From Brugia malayi (lineage: Eukaryota > Nematoda > Chromadorea > Rhabditida > Onchocercidae): a stretch of 64,000 nt of DNA. This document shows positions 1-14,300 of this stretch, in pieces; within the stretch, counting starts at the first letter, position 1, and every line of letters starts with the position of its first letter. The DNA lies in assembly GCF_000002995.4 (NCBI RefSeq), contig NW_025062479.1:18720721-18784720 (forward strand). Reading direction: 5' to 3'. The position numbers were made by a program, and so were the translations under genes. Below the pieces are notes generated by a model. That model made no database searches, was not told where the DNA came from, and saw only the letters and a program-made list of their open reading frames with translations.

Positions 1-2675
1 TTCTCAAGAGAAATAGTTTTTAAGTAAAGATAGAACGAAAGAAAGGAAGGGACAAAGGTCACATTCAAATGTGAGTGCTTTTTTGTAGAGACTTTTACTT
101 GCCATTTTGTTCGTTTTCGATTTGTTGTGAGGAAAATGCGAAAATGTTCCATTATCTTTGGGAACTTTATGAAATTTTTTGGCATCTTGATGAAAGTGGT
201 AAGCTAATTTTATTTAAGGGCAATATTTTTAACATGGGAATTGAAACATAAGAATTTTACATCTTTCCATTCAACAATGTAACGTAAAGTTCAGCAAGGT
301 ATTATTCTAATCGAAAGCCTGAAATGTTGCAATACAACTTTTCCATTATTTATTCCCTATTATCATTTGTGGGTAGCACTCGTAGGCTTAAGCCTAGTTG
401 ATTTGATTTCATTTCCTCCTAACAGACTTTCTTTTGCGAAGCTTTTAAGTTTGTTATTTCCTATTCTTACTATTGAAAAGTGCCAAATTCAACATTGAAA
501 CTATTTGCATTATCTTTCATTTATTTCTTTTAGTTTAAGGTATCCTACATTTATTGTTATCACCTTAATCTTTTTCATCTCTGTTCACTCATTCCATCGT
601 TCTGATATTTCAAGGGTTAAGTGAAAATTTTCGTTATTTGAGTGCTTCTCTCATCGAATGATAAATACTTCTTAGTAAAGTTGTTACACATATCAAAGTA
701 CTTTCACTTTTTTTGTTACTTCTTATGATTTCAAGTTGATTTCAAATCTCTAATTGTAATTTAATGACGATACAGTGAATTACTTTTTTTTTTCGAAACA
801 AAAAACTTGAAAAAACTAGCAACTATTTGAGTGAGATGAAACGAGAAAGTTTATTCCACTTCGTCTCGTATCACTCTTATCATCACTTCAGAACATTTCT
901 CTATGTTCCTTTCATCGGTACAACATTCATTTTAGTTCGTTCTTCAGAAAAACTCTATGGGAAGCAACGAAATTTTTATTTTGTTTGGTATCTTTTGTTT
1001 CGTACACTTTTTTCAGATCATTCATCCATTGTTATGAATAAAATGAAAAACTACTTATTACCCCAAGATTTACATCTTAACGTAGTGAAATATGAAGTGG
1101 AGTGCATGAAGTTGCTAATTCCTTATAATTTAATTGTAGTTTATTCCACTTCATTAATTAGTAGTTGTAGCCATAGATGTAATTAAGTTCAGCATTTGGA
1201 AATAATTTGATTCCTTTAAACAAATGATTAACATCAAAAGGATCAAATGACACCATTGCATTAAATGAATGAAATTTAGAAAGATATGTCTCAAAAATAA
1301 AAGTAGCTGCATTTTTGCATGATTTGATGTTGATTTCTTTTTGTTTTAAATTCGCTTGCTTCCAATATTGCTATTCATTTCAAAATCTTGGTGTGATAAC
1401 AGAACTTTATTTATCAAACATAGAACATATTTTTAAAAAAAATGGAATTTTATATCAGCAGTATTAGTATGAGAGGAGGGGAAGATGACGAAAAAGAAAG
1501 AGGGAAAATTTTTACATATTTTTTTGTAAAAATAACAACTGACGTTAAGACAGTTCAATGTGCAAACAAACAGCTCTGATCGCTGCTACGAAATTTGTGT
1601 CTTTTCTTGTCTACTAAAGATTCTCAACTTTATGAATATTGGATAATTTAGTTTATCTACACGCTGACACGGAAACTTTTCATATGTAATCAGTTCTTTT
1701 CTGAATCACTCTTTGCCAGGCCTTCTCTCATTTTCTTTCTATCAAGCAAGATTGTCTGTCTCATAGGAGGATGAAATGTCAACAATGACTGACTTATTTC
1801 TATCTACCTCAAATTAAGTCTTTGAGAGTACCTGATTTGTTTATCTGTAGATTTGTCCTTACCTTTATCTCTATTTGTTAAGTCATATACTACTTTAATG
1901 TCCTACAAAAACTGTTATTCGCTAGTGAAATCATACCTGCTGCTTTTGAAAATGATCGAAAATGTTGCAGTTTCTTGAAAATATTTAACTTTCTTTGCAA
2001 TCTGAAAGTAAATATTACTTGAAGACTGTTCCGAGAGATCAGGACAGTTCTTTATTTCATAAATTCACTCATTGAATTCGAATTTATTTCTGTTTCAATA
2101 TACTGAAAAGAACCAATTTAATCATACTTCAATGCATAATAACTGTTTCTCTCCTCTTCTTTTCCTTCTGCTAAATCCTTCAATTCAACACAAATTTAGT
2201 GATTCCAATACTTCAGTATTTTGTTGATTCTCTTTGTTTTGAGTATTTCAATTGCTTATTTATATTTTTTGGTTTCAGTTCACTAATTCGTTGTTACTGC
2301 TACATTAAGTAGTATTGTTGCTATCAGACAAATGACTGAGAAATTAAAGTATAAAAAGCGTTTATGGTTGTTGGATTAAAAAATGTGGAACGTGAAAGAA
2401 ATGTGGACCTTGTAAATTTAGATTTAGCAAATTGAAATGCTTCGGTTGTTAGACTTCATTACTCATGAATATCATTTTCAGAACCAAGGAAAGGATTCAA
2501 TTGGTAGGGAAAAAAGAGAGAGATAAGGAATTGAAAGGAAACATGATAGTATTTCCGAAATGACGGGTGCTGCTTATCTTATAGCTCTTCACTTTTCTAG
2601 CTTCGGCAAATGTTCTTGTGCCAATGAACAGAAATTATTCCTTCTCTTAAAATTCAATTAAAATGCGAAAATCCG

Positions 2676-2708
<33 letters not shown>

Positions 2709-3895
2709 AAAGAAAAGAACTTATGGAGGAAAGAATAAAAGAAAGGAGCAGTGTTTAGATGGTGAAGATGGAAATATTTAATTGTAATATCGAATTTTTC
2801 TTTTGATTAATTTTTGAAATTCTTGAGTAAAGCAAAAAGAATCTTTGTTTAGTTTGTTATCATTAAGTTATTCCAGCTCTTTCGTATATGGAAAAATTTT
2901 TGCTAATGAATTTTGAAAGGAAATTTTCAGTTCACACAGATCACCATTTTAAATTTAGCATTCGACAGCCTTTATTTCAGTCTTAATTATTCGTCGATTG
3001 TGAATCATTTCGATTGTTAGTTGATTTTTTTAGGAATACTATCTAATATATTCAATATTTTATCTTTTTTTTTTCTCTCTTTTTCCCTTATTTGTTTACT
3101 TCTTGAAATTGTTAGCGACGAATGCTCGAAGAAATCAAATATTTCCAAAGAAGCTATTTTACTATTAGTTCTTGTTTTTTAATTTACATAAAGCTATCCA
3201 TATGTCGATTTTAGTGCACAGATTTGTTTGAAAGAATGATCAGAAAATAAGGATCTTTTTGCTTTGTAACTTCAGTTAATTAGTTTAAATTCTTAACTTG
3301 TGAAAATGCATTGTTCTAATTATTTCGATCAAACCGGATTTTAGAAAAGTTTCAATTTTCAGAGTCTTTGCTTTATTCCCCTCTCTCCCTCTACTCATTG
3401 CTGTGAACAATCTTTGATAGTTACCATCGAAAACATTCCTTCAACAAACGCTTTCTATATTTGTTAAAGTGTTAGACATGAAGTTTTTCGTAAAAAGTAT
3501 TAAAAATTCGCAGATTATTTAATTTGTTTAAATTCTAACTTCTGAAAATACATTATTCTAATTATTTTTACCGAGGATTCATATGTTCCCTTCAAATAGC
3601 GATGAAAGAACAGTGCTGTATTACGATCTACCGTTGAAAAGGAAAAAGCTTTAACACTTCTTCTCTACACTCGGATTAATTAACACATATAAATAAGATG
3701 TTTAGTGTTATGAAACGTCTGGAAAAATCACTTTAAATACTCAAATTATTATTGAAAAATACAGTAAATATTTTTAAACCATCTTTGTAATGAAAATATG
3801 CCTCCAAACTAACAATTTTTTTTTTTATCTTCTGCATTATTTAGATTAGCAGTTTATTTAAAAGGCTTTTTCTGAATTTTCATCACTTCCTGTAG
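1..3895. other. AT-rich non-coding stretch
   Basis: I see no supportable gene. The longest open frame (about 827-1186, +) has a Phe/Tyr/Ser-rich composition typical of translated AT-rich DNA and shows no motif. A run of 30 A lies at 2676-2705. This may be upstream sequence or far introns of lin-2 or of another gene; a missing 5' exon of lin-2 could lie here but I could not find it. Confidence 0.5.
2676..2705. repeat. Poly(A) homopolymer, 30 bp
   Basis: An uninterrupted run of A in non-coding DNA. I see no flanking target-site duplication or retroposed gene copy beside it, so it is probably a simple homopolymer. Confidence 0.9.
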
Positions 3896-4143
3896 GAGAA
3901 AACGAAGTAACGATAGACTTGCATATTCATTGGCTTTGGATTTGATGAAATTGTTGAAGACATTCCAATTTCAGTCGTTTGAAAATACTTGCAGACGAAG
4001 TACATTATGAAGCTTCAATAAAGGACATTGAAGTTGATAAAATCGAAAAATTGACTGGATGTTATCTGGAAAACTTAAAGGGTTCAAATGTTTTGGAAAA
4101 TTGGGGTCAGAGTAGGGAGCACTTACCACTGAATTATGATTAG
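3896..4143 (+). other. Possible terminal exon(s), two overlapping frames
   Basis: After the acceptor TTCCTGTAG a frame opens with Arg-Lys-Arg-Ser-Asn-Asp and continues as a Leu-rich amphipathic segment to a stop near 4017. A second frame, opened by the internal acceptor TTTCAG at 3974, runs to TAG at 4141-4143 and is rich in Glu, Asp, Lys and Leu. Both look more protein-like than the surrounding sequence, but they cannot both be constitutive and no upstream exon was found. The dibasic KR followed by an amphipathic helix recalls processed neuropeptides, which is only a suggestion. Confidence 0.22.
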
Positions 4144-5287
4144 TTAGTTACTAAATAATATTTAATTTCATTAGCAATAATTTAGGACTGTTGAGATATT
4201 TCTTGCTATTATGAGCTGCGTTGAATTAGAAAAGATCTATCATCAAATTTTCCTCATTAATAAAACAGAAGAAATAATCTTCTCAATAAATTTCTGTTGT
4301 GAAACTTTGAAGTTTTTCTACTCTAGTATTCAGATATCATTGAATAGAAATCTAATTTCATTTCATTGCGATAATTTGTTTATTGTAATGCGAAATTATG
4401 CAGCTTTTCTGACTTTCTATATATATATCTCACTGACTGCTGCAACTGTTATAACGCGATGAATTCTGAGAAGGAGGGGAAGATCAATCTATTTTTAAAA
4501 ACACTGACAAATCTTACTGGCATTCGAGTAGCTTCTGAGATTGTAGCAAATTGAAAGGGAGGACTAATCAATAGCTGTTTTCATTTTTATAGAAATAAAG
4601 GTTTTGACGCACATTGTATATCTTCTATTTGAGACTAATCATTTAAAGCGATTGCATGAGAAGAATCAGATGTCAGTTATTCGCAACATTTGCGCTCTGA
4701 TTACTGTTCAGTGACCAATTCGATTAATTGCTTTTGGAAAATAATTCATGAATGTACTGGCAGATGTTCTTGACCGGAAAAAGAAATCATCTTCTTAATG
4801 AGCTGCTGTATGATATTGGCAAAAAAAATGTTAATAAGTTGTTCACTTATGACAGATCAGAATATTTTGCTTTGTAGAAATATCATTCTTTTGTTTTGAG
4901 ATTGCATAGTTAAAACTTTGGATTAAATAGAACTGAAGTTCCGGGTGAGTAAAATTTCTTTTGAAGATGGCATTAATAATTAAATATTGCTAACTCTTCA
5001 ATGTAATTAGTTGTGGACTACTTGACTAGTAAACTGCATAATTAATTTGAAATGATATTTTGGCACTGTTATAAGGTCTTTATTTAATGGTCAAATCACT
5101 ATATAACGTAAACTTATACATTGGCTATTTTATTTGTCTAATTTGCATTTATTTTTTAAGCAAATTTTCAGAAGTTCTTACTATCAAAATTGCTTTGGTA
5201 TCAGAAGGAATTACCAAATTTGTGATTATTTGTATGAATAAGTCTTCACTCTTCACTGTTTACCTGTTGTTGACACATCCAAAGTTT
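4144..5287. other. Non-coding, upstream of lin-2
   Basis: Short open frames near 4211-4462 and 5087-5305 have no domain signature and no matching splice phases. I see no exon that would supply the missing first strand of the LIN-2 kinase domain. Confidence 0.45.
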
Positions 5288-5299
5288 AATTGTCCTCAG
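5288..5299 (+). promoter_or_regulatory. Probable spliced-leader acceptor before lin-2
   Basis: The pyrimidine-rich TTAATTGTCCTCAG ends 16 bp before the first candidate lin-2 ATG at 5316, and no donor was found upstream. That is the usual picture of a nematode trans-splice acceptor. RNA data would settle it. Confidence 0.4.
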
Positions 5300-5315
5300 A
5301 GATAGGAACCGCTGG

Positions 5316-8300
5316 ATGGCCGTTTTAAGTAATGTATGCGGGGCAACCATGGACTCTGAGCGAAGAAACAGTGCTGCTCAATCATCATTACCAACTTGGG
5401 GACGTCATCGAGCGGTAATTCAATTTTTTATATGTATTCAAAAAATTTTCAAAGCTTTCGTAAACAGCTACACTGAAAATTTCGAGCAAAGTCTGCAGCA
5501 ATGAATGCTAATCATAACAGAAATCAATCAATATCGAATGAATAAATAATAAGGAGTTAGAGGAAATTAATTAATTCAAAACGAAGATAGTTTAAAATTC
5601 AAGAGATTAGAAATTGATCAGTTTAGCATTATTAGCAGCTAATAGTGATTAAATTGTATATTCTAGTCCAGGATATTTTGTCAAAGGCATCTGATATGAT
5701 AATACTAATGTACTAATAACGTATATTGTGTTAATAATATAAAATGATTTCCGATTTGAGATAACGTCTTCGTGCAGTACTTTATCATTTTCTTGTCTTC
5801 AGTGGTCCGTTAAGCACAGTTTATCGTGCTGTACATCGTATAACTTCGAAACTTTATTCAGTAAAAAGCATCGACTTACAAAAATATTCTGCCACTTCAG
5901 GATTAACCCGAACAGGTTAGTCTTTTTACTGTTCGGCAAGAATTTTTCTAATAGCTGGTCTTTCACGTATTTTACTGATGTTAGTCTCCATCATTCTTCC
6001 ATTTAATTATTTTAGTTATTACAGCTAGTTATTACTAGCTGGACTGTCAGTTATTATAATCAAATTGGATTAGCAGTCAAAATATATAACTATTTAACTG
6101 CCGATGATGTAGTAAGTAAGAATGTCAGATAAATATTAAATATTGGCGAATTTCCAGACGTGGATAATGAAATTGAGATTTGTGCTGTGTTGAAACATCC
6201 TTTCTTGTGTGAATTAAAAGATGTGATAGCTGGAGAAAAAGCTGTTCATATGGTTTTTGAATTTCTCGATGGTGATGACATATGCTTTGAAATTGTTAAG
6301 CGAGCCAGTGCTGGTTTTGTTTATAGTGAAGCTGTTGCCAGGTGAAGTATTTTGCAGAAAAAGGATGAATCGGGAATATTTTTATTGCCATAAATATTAT
6401 TTGAAATGTTTAATTCGATCAAATTAAGATGAATAAAGTTTAAAGAATTGCTTTATCATATTAAACAATTAACTAAATTACAATTGAAGCAATTGAAAAT
6501 GCCGGAAATTTCATAGGTACTTTCAGTGATATTAAGTCTTTACCAGTTCATGTGTTTCTCATAACAGTAGTAGATTTATCACTGCTAATATATTTTACAC
6601 AGTATAAGAGGTTTATGTTTTGCGCATTTAATCTTTCATAAAAGAATAAATGATTATCCCAGAGATTTGCAGTCATTACATGAGACAATTAATGCAAGCG
6701 CTAGAATACATGCATGGCCAAGGGATTATCCATCGCGATATTCGACCGCACAATGTTGTTCTTGCAAGGCAAGGCAATATCTTTTAACTCTTATAAACAT
6801 TCTTTATAATTAGCGCCTCTTTTATTATACGATCATTTCCGGAGTATATTTCAAGATTTTACAGATAATTAATGTTAATTTGCAGTAAAGATAATTCAGC
6901 ACCTCTAAAACTGACTGGTTTTGGTGTTTCTTTGAAGTTGCCTGCCCCAGCTGCAACTGTTCGAGCTGGTAATTTTTTTTGCATTTTGTTCATGAAATAC
7001 TTAAATTTTTATTGAATTTTGTGAGAACTGTTCTAATAATAGCATTTCAGGTCGTGTGGGAGTATCCTATTTTATGGCTCCCGAGGTCGTAAGTGATGTG
7101 GAATACGGCACAAAAGCGGATATGTGGAGCGCTGGTGTATTACTTTACATACTTCTTTGTGGACGTTTGCCATTTGTTGGCACTCGACAAGGAATATATG
7201 AAGGTATCAGCGAGGGGAGATATTCAGTATGTTTTGTTCAGGATATTAAGAGAAATGTTATTGTTATCCCTGCACTGATCCTTCTGTAACGTTTTACAGT
7301 TTTACAACGGGAAGATTTATTGTTGAGAATTTACGTAAATTTATTTTTTTTTTGAAAGATTTTTTGTAGTAAATCTATTTAAATTGAAAAATATCCTTTT
7401 CCTAATAATGTGTATTTTCAGCATCACGGGGGTACTTGGCAACAAATTAGCGATTCGGCGAAGGATTTGCTGATCAGATTGCTCACCGTAAATCCAAACA
7501 ACAGGATATCTGCAGAAGGTGCCTTAAATCATGAATGGTTACGTGAACGTAGTCGTTTTGCTCCTCGTAAACATTTGCAAAGTACTGTAGAACAAATTCG
7601 AAGGTATAATGCACGTAGAAAATTGAAAGTAAGTTGCAATTTGTTTCTGAAAGAATTTAAAAAATTCATAGAGGATGCGTTAAAAATATCAAGTATGATT
7701 TTACTAGCAAAGTATTTACTTAATGGAAAACGTTTAAATTCGCTTGAGAGTACTATTGTGGCTACACATGATTGAATTATGTTTGTTGTAATTAACTGTT
7801 TGGTTATTAATTTTAGTTTATTTCATTACACCTAACCTTAAATGTCTCAACCATTGTTTTGCCAAAAGTTTACGGTGATAAACATAAAACTGCCTTTAAA
7901 GAATTACTCTCAATAGATCGAGAATTGCCAGTTTTGAACTTTGTCGATTTAAAGTTTGCAAGTCAGTTCGAGCTTGCTTTGTTAGTTATTGACTTTGTCT
8001 ATTAATGAAATCGTGGTCTGCTTTTGTCGGGGAATTCCGAAAATTCCATAAGATGCGATTTAATTTGACTCAAACTTGTAAAGCAATAAATGTTGCGGAA
8101 AGGGAATAATTTGTGTATTGATAGCATGTACATCTCATTATAGAGCGATATATTATCGGCCGTAAACAACAAAAAGTGGGCAGAAGGGTGCGGTTGTTCG
8201 ACTGATACAGACACAAGTGCTGTCGCAATTACAGCACATTCAGATTCTGTGGTCAGTGGTGATCTGTTACCAGGAGGTGACACATGTGACGCGGATGGTT

Positions 8301-11300
8301 GTACAAGACGTGGTCCGGAGCGAGTAATACCTAAGGATTTGTTCGGTGTCGAAAAGGTACACTATTCTATAGGCCGAGTATTTGAAAATGTAGTCATTTT
8401 GCGGTACGCAACGTATTTGCAAGCATAAGAGCTTAGAAAAAGTTCATTATTCATGAATATTTTATATAATTTCTGTTTTCTTTAGCTCCAAATAGGATAT
8501 TTTGTGCAAAATATCCCTGATAATATGATTTTTAAATTTCCAACTTTGTTAGATCTTGGACTCCCACCAATACTAACTTTTCAGGGATTTTATTCCAAAA
8601 ATGCCATGTTTATGTTGCATTATTTTTGTATTCTTCTTTCTTCGATATATCAGATATAGTAAACATGTCGTCAAATGATTTTTCATGTTCGAATTTAAAG
8701 TTGGATTTGCTCCCGGATTTAATAGCATTAAAGAAAAACAAGTCATTAAAGAAAAAACAAGTTATGATGAAACGAACTATGTATTCAGCTAATGAATGTA
8801 TTTTAACTATTCTGAAATCTGCTAGTAACAATTCCTAATAGAATCTACTAGTAATAGTTCTCTATTAAGAATTTTAAATTTGAGATTTGAAATTACCATG
8901 GTGAGATGCTGAAAATAAATACAGATTGTACACTATCGCATAAGAGTAAAGGAACGGAGCTGATATCAGACTCCCAAGAGGAAAATTATATCGAAGGTTT
9001 CTGAGTAAGACATTTTTGTTTTGGCAAGAACTAGTCTATCTTAACAAGTGAAATAATTCTATTTTGTGACTTGCTTCTTTTATCTTTCTCACTCTTCAGT
9101 TTTTTTTTATTCTCTTCCTATTTCTACTTGTATTTCGAATGTACCATTTATAAGACTTTTCAAAAGCACAAAAGAAGTGCTTCTCTTTCCAGATAAATCT
9201 ATTCTTTTTCAATTCGTTTCTTCATTTTCGAGTAATTGTCCTAGTTGTCTTAATCTCTGTACTGTAGGCTTTTCATTTTCTGACGAACAAATCTGAGGAA
9301 ATAGAGCTGTCCTTCAAGTTTTAAATGAGGCTTTTTGAGAACTGATGAGGCGAATTAGTGAGAGAATTACTAATTCGAATTACTGATGATAATAATTTAC
9401 AGATTTTGTTATCACTGGATCAGATAGCTGCGCTTGTAGATGCACCATTCACTTCCGAAACTATGGATCCATTTCTGATAAATTTATCGCTGGAAAATAC
9501 CGATCTAAAAACATTACTGATGGTAAGTTAAATGCCACATATTATGCAAGCAAGGTATTTTTTCCTCCTAATGAACCCGTCACAATAGACTTATTAATTA
9601 TTCAAAATAGAAGTAGAACTTTTTGATTAACTAAACATAATTTTTTGAAGATGAAATGTTTGTGTATAAACCCTTCGAAAGCTGTTTTTCTTTGAATTCT
9701 ACGTTTCAAATGATAATAATATACGTTTCGGTGTTTCCTTTTGAAATCCACTACAATTATCCCAATTGCGATATAATTTTGGAGCTTTTAAGTAGTTTTA
9801 AAATTTAAATAAATGGAAATGAGATCCGTCATGCCTAGTCATTTAAATAATTAAAGTAAATAGACTGTAAAGATTGTAGAAAAATATCTTCAAAATCTGA
9901 AGAGTATATCCATCGCCACATTGTAATGCTTAATTAGCAGTTCAGTAGATCATTTATTAAGAACTATTTATGTGAAATGCTTGTACGTTGAATTCTCAAT
10001 TATTTTAATGATTGTCCATAACTGTAGATTTTTTTCAGAAAGCAGATTTTTTTTGAAACGAAAAATATTTATAGAATTTGTTGGGAGGAAAAAAAGTGAA
10101 AAAGTGAAGTTTGTAAGAAAAGAGTTTTGTTCTGTTGAAATTATAAACTACATTAACTGCTCAAATCTAATAATAACTGATGTGTCTTGTCACTCGTTCA
10201 TTTTACTGTTTGTTTGTCCGACTGTTAATCTGCCCATAATCCGATGTAGAAATGATACTGCTTAAGCTTAGCTAGTTAGACTTTGACATTCAATGTTGGT
10301 TCTATTCGCTAATACAACTTCAGCGGAGCTAAATGATCGAGAGGGCGCATGTCTAAACAATAATCGTAATGACGTAAGGATGACAACAAAAGATGAATCT
10401 AGTGATGACCATATCCTCCCAAAAATGCCTTATCCAGTTTACGAATCCCCCTTTGTTCTTTAACTTTCAAGCTTCTCTTCATTCTTTATTTGGTTTCAGC
10501 CAAAGCAGTAAGCCTGTAAAAGTAATCAGTTGTTTAATTCAACCAAAACTTTGAATTTTGCCATCCTGTAGATTTTTTAATTGAAAAGCTGATGCATACA
10601 TCCTTCTCTTTGACATCCTTCAACTTCTGGTAAACTATGTGTTTAAACAGTAATCTTTTCTTTTTACAACGATGAGAAAGTCTTTCTGTGATTTCTACTA
10701 GCTGATCCAATTAGTTAAGGGATTCAAGAAGTGACAGTGATGTGTTGAATGGGAATGTCACCACTGCTAGCTTAGAAGTCACTCATTAAGTTTAGTGTAG
10801 CATTCGGAGAAGAAATCAATTCATGTTTGCCTTTTTGCAAGCAGTGAAATGAACATCTCGACAATCTTTCCACATCTTATTTTCTCTTCCCTCCTATTTT
10901 TTCTTTCCTCAGCTTTCAAGTTTTAATTGTACTTGAGGGCCTTACTTATTTCATCTAAACTTGTTCTTCAAAAATTTTAATCCAAAATTTCAAGAGCCAT
11001 GTTGAATACATTTTCCTTAGAGTTTTTCTCATTGCGATACAACTTATCCCTATATACTGCTACATTATTTTATTCTTATTGAAACATGACAATAGAGAGT
11101 AACTAGGAGAAAGATGGAATGAAACTGACTTTAACATTTTAAATTATTTGTATCGATTTAACAATGGTTGATTTCATCTATGAGTTTCAATTCCGCCCGG
11201 TGTTGTGCATCAGTTGATTTGTTCATCTTTCTGTTAAACAACTTGTCAAACAAACATCCACCCACTATTCAATTCAACTAACTTCCCATCACTTCTTTGC

Positions 11301-14300
11301 CCTTCAAGCGAAGAAGTTTCACAACGTTACAGCGATCTGTCATTTCTCTCTATCGATATGTGTGTGTATGTATGTATGTATATGTGTATGTGTTTAAAGA
11401 CTGAAGCTAATGCTACTTGCAGCAGTTAAGTGCTAATTCCATCTTCGGATTTCCTTTTGCTTTTTGAATTTCCCCGTTTTCATAAAAGGTTAAAATTCCC
11501 AACCTCAAAATTGTTTGTTACTCAATGTAAAGTGAAGTTTCCTCGATTCTTTTCTATCCTCTTTTTTGTTTGAATTTTTTTTTTGTTTAAATTGAAAAAT
11601 TTTCATGAATTGATCGAAATTGCTGAAAATAAATTCGTAATTCCACTTTTTGGTTCCTTTTGGCAAGGCTTGAATTTTTTCATCAACGAAAACAAGTTGG
11701 CTAATTCCCTGCTTGTCATTTTCCTAGGATCCTTTTTATGCTGTTTTTTTCTTTTTTTTTTTTTTTTTTTGTGCATTTTGAGCGAAATGATATCTAAATA
11801 AATAAGAATTCTCCTCTCTAATTTCTTCCACATCTGTAAGCTGTTGCTCAATCTGTCAACTACAGGATTCTTCGACAGCGCAGATAAATTTAGAATTATC
11901 TGATTGATTGCTGGTAAACTAAAGACTTTAAATGTTTGAGAGATATTAGGCAGTTTTATGGGATGAATTAATAAATTTACATTATTTCATAAAGAGATGA
12001 ATGCTTAAAGAGACTGCTAGATTATTTTACCACGGAGAACTTCAGAATCTAAAGTTTATTGTTATTCGGTATAGTATTGTAAGTTGAGTGCTATCCCTAC
12101 TGAGTCGGAATAAAATCCATCAGTGATAGTATTAAAGGTCAACAGGATATCAAAATCAACGAATTTCTCTCTTCAGCACTTCCAATAGGTTGTTTCATTG
12201 GGAATGCAACCATACTGTCTATTTTCTCTTTTCATTCCTGTCACTAATAAAGTTCGCTTTGCTATCCCGTGAATATCATCGGCTACCTATGATTTCTGGT
12301 TCTTTGAAAATTGCATAGAAATTTGTGATTATTACATATTTACAACTTTTCATTCGTTTCACTTGTCGTGTGTGAATCGCTGTGGAGCTAAATCATTTTC
12401 GAAAAGCGTTAAAAATTGAATGGATTTTTTATTTAAAAATATTTTCCGAACATTCCAGATGAATGATGATAAGAAATGAAGGGGATTGATAACAGTTGTT
12501 CCTTGGAAGAGTTCACTACTATTACCCTTAATCAAAAGGTAAAGATTTTTTCTTTACTGAAGCTGACCGTCCAGTTACATGAACTTAAAAGAACTCCATG
12601 AAAATATGCTTATTCGTTTTAATCAATTTTTTTTTCATATTAGTTTTCAAATTTCTGGTTGTTTTTTCCTGTGGGATAGAAAACAATGCGAATGTATGCG
12701 ATGGAGTTTTTTTATTGGGCGGGGAAGCGGAAAAGACAATGAAAACGCTTGCAAACAAAACGACTAATTACAACCGATATATTTCCATATAAAAAGGCGA
12801 AATTCTCTCTCATTAAGGAAAAGTCCAAATTTTCTTAGAAATTTTTCTCTTCATTGAAGTTTACGTACTGAAGTGTACAGATAAATTCTTATGTTTTTTG
12901 AGATTGTTTTTTCAGCATTGAGAAAATTTTAATGCATGTTACCAGTTCATGTTTTTTGAGCTTTTGGATTTTTTCGATAGGGAGACAACTTCAAAACCGA
13001 TGAAAAGGTGCTTCGGAAAGTCTATGCTTCATCTTGAAATGTCTCTTAGCTCAGAGACAAAAGTTTGAAGATTGTAAGAAAAAGATTAAAATTACAAGAT
13101 TCCTTAGCCGTGGAAAAAAATAGCCTTTTCTAGTAGGTCAAGTGCATAGCTTCTTTTCTTGCAGAGTTTCTGAATAGAAGTTGCTAAAAAGAAAAAATGC
13201 TAGTAAAATTACTTTTTTACAAAAACTACCGAGCCTATTTGTTGTTTTTTTCTTCGTAGTTTAGACTTTTTGGGGTCGGTTGTTATTTAATGAAAAACTA
13301 ATTTTGAGCTTCATAAAGAAGCATTTTAATATCAACAAACTTAGCATTTTTGTAGACTACGGCCCTGAGTTGAGCAATCCTGTTTATTATCTCATTTTTG
13401 AAAATGAGCTGAGATTTTCTTAATCCTCAACATTTCTCCATATCAGTTTCCGCAGTGTTCAATTTTATTGACATTTCTGTATCGCTTTTTCTGTGATTGT
13501 TGTTTAGGTAAGTTAATGTGAAATGAACTTCAGTCCGCCAAATAATTCAAAGTCATCACAACCAGTCAGAGTAATCCGAAGATTTTCCTCATATTAGGAT
13601 AGTGATATATTCTTGTCTGAATAAATAATGTATTTGAACAATAATGCATCTCCATATTCTTTATATGCTTATCTTCCTGATTCTATAAATAATTTCATGC
13701 TATCCACAGCAATGCTTGATATCTCTCTTTATCACTCCCTTCTACTTTATTTATTGGTAATTGCTCTATCAAAATGAATAATACATTTCTTTTGCAATAT
13801 TCCCCTTTTTTCTAAAAACTAATTATTTCGCAGAATTCTTTTTCCTATTTTTTCCACCAAACCTATTAACTATCATCTATTTGTTTTGAAACACACTTCT
13901 AAAAGCTATTATTTTATTGTCAGTATTTTTTTATAAGGTTTATTAGAAGGAAGAAAATTTCTGTTAAATATTAGTCCATCGATCCATTTCATTTGCTCCT
14001 TCCTCAATATATTGTTGCTGCCACTGAAAAGATGTGATCCACTAAATTTGGGAGTGGGAAGTTTTGTTTAAACGAATGTTCCGTTCCTTTTTCTTATTCC
14101 AGAATGTGTTTTTACTCTATCAAAGATAGATTTGTGTCAAAGATACAAATCGAAATGGATATATTCAGGTTCTGAATTACTAATTCAGTCTGACCACAAC
14201 TGTTTGTCCTTCTCAAATAAAATAGCTAAAGGATTAAGAGCAGGAAAGGAAGGAAATCGAAATATAGAAGGAATTAATATATCCAAAAGGGAATGAGGTG

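Noticed and set aside
827..1186. 119-codon + strand frame
   Set aside because: Begins at TTG, is rich in Phe/Tyr/Ser/Leu, has no motif and no splice partners; typical of translated AT-rich DNA.
11583..11851. Two opposed frames in the lin-2 intron
   Set aside because: Driven by a T-rich/A-rich tract (11750-11771) giving Phe or Lys runs; no evidence of coding.
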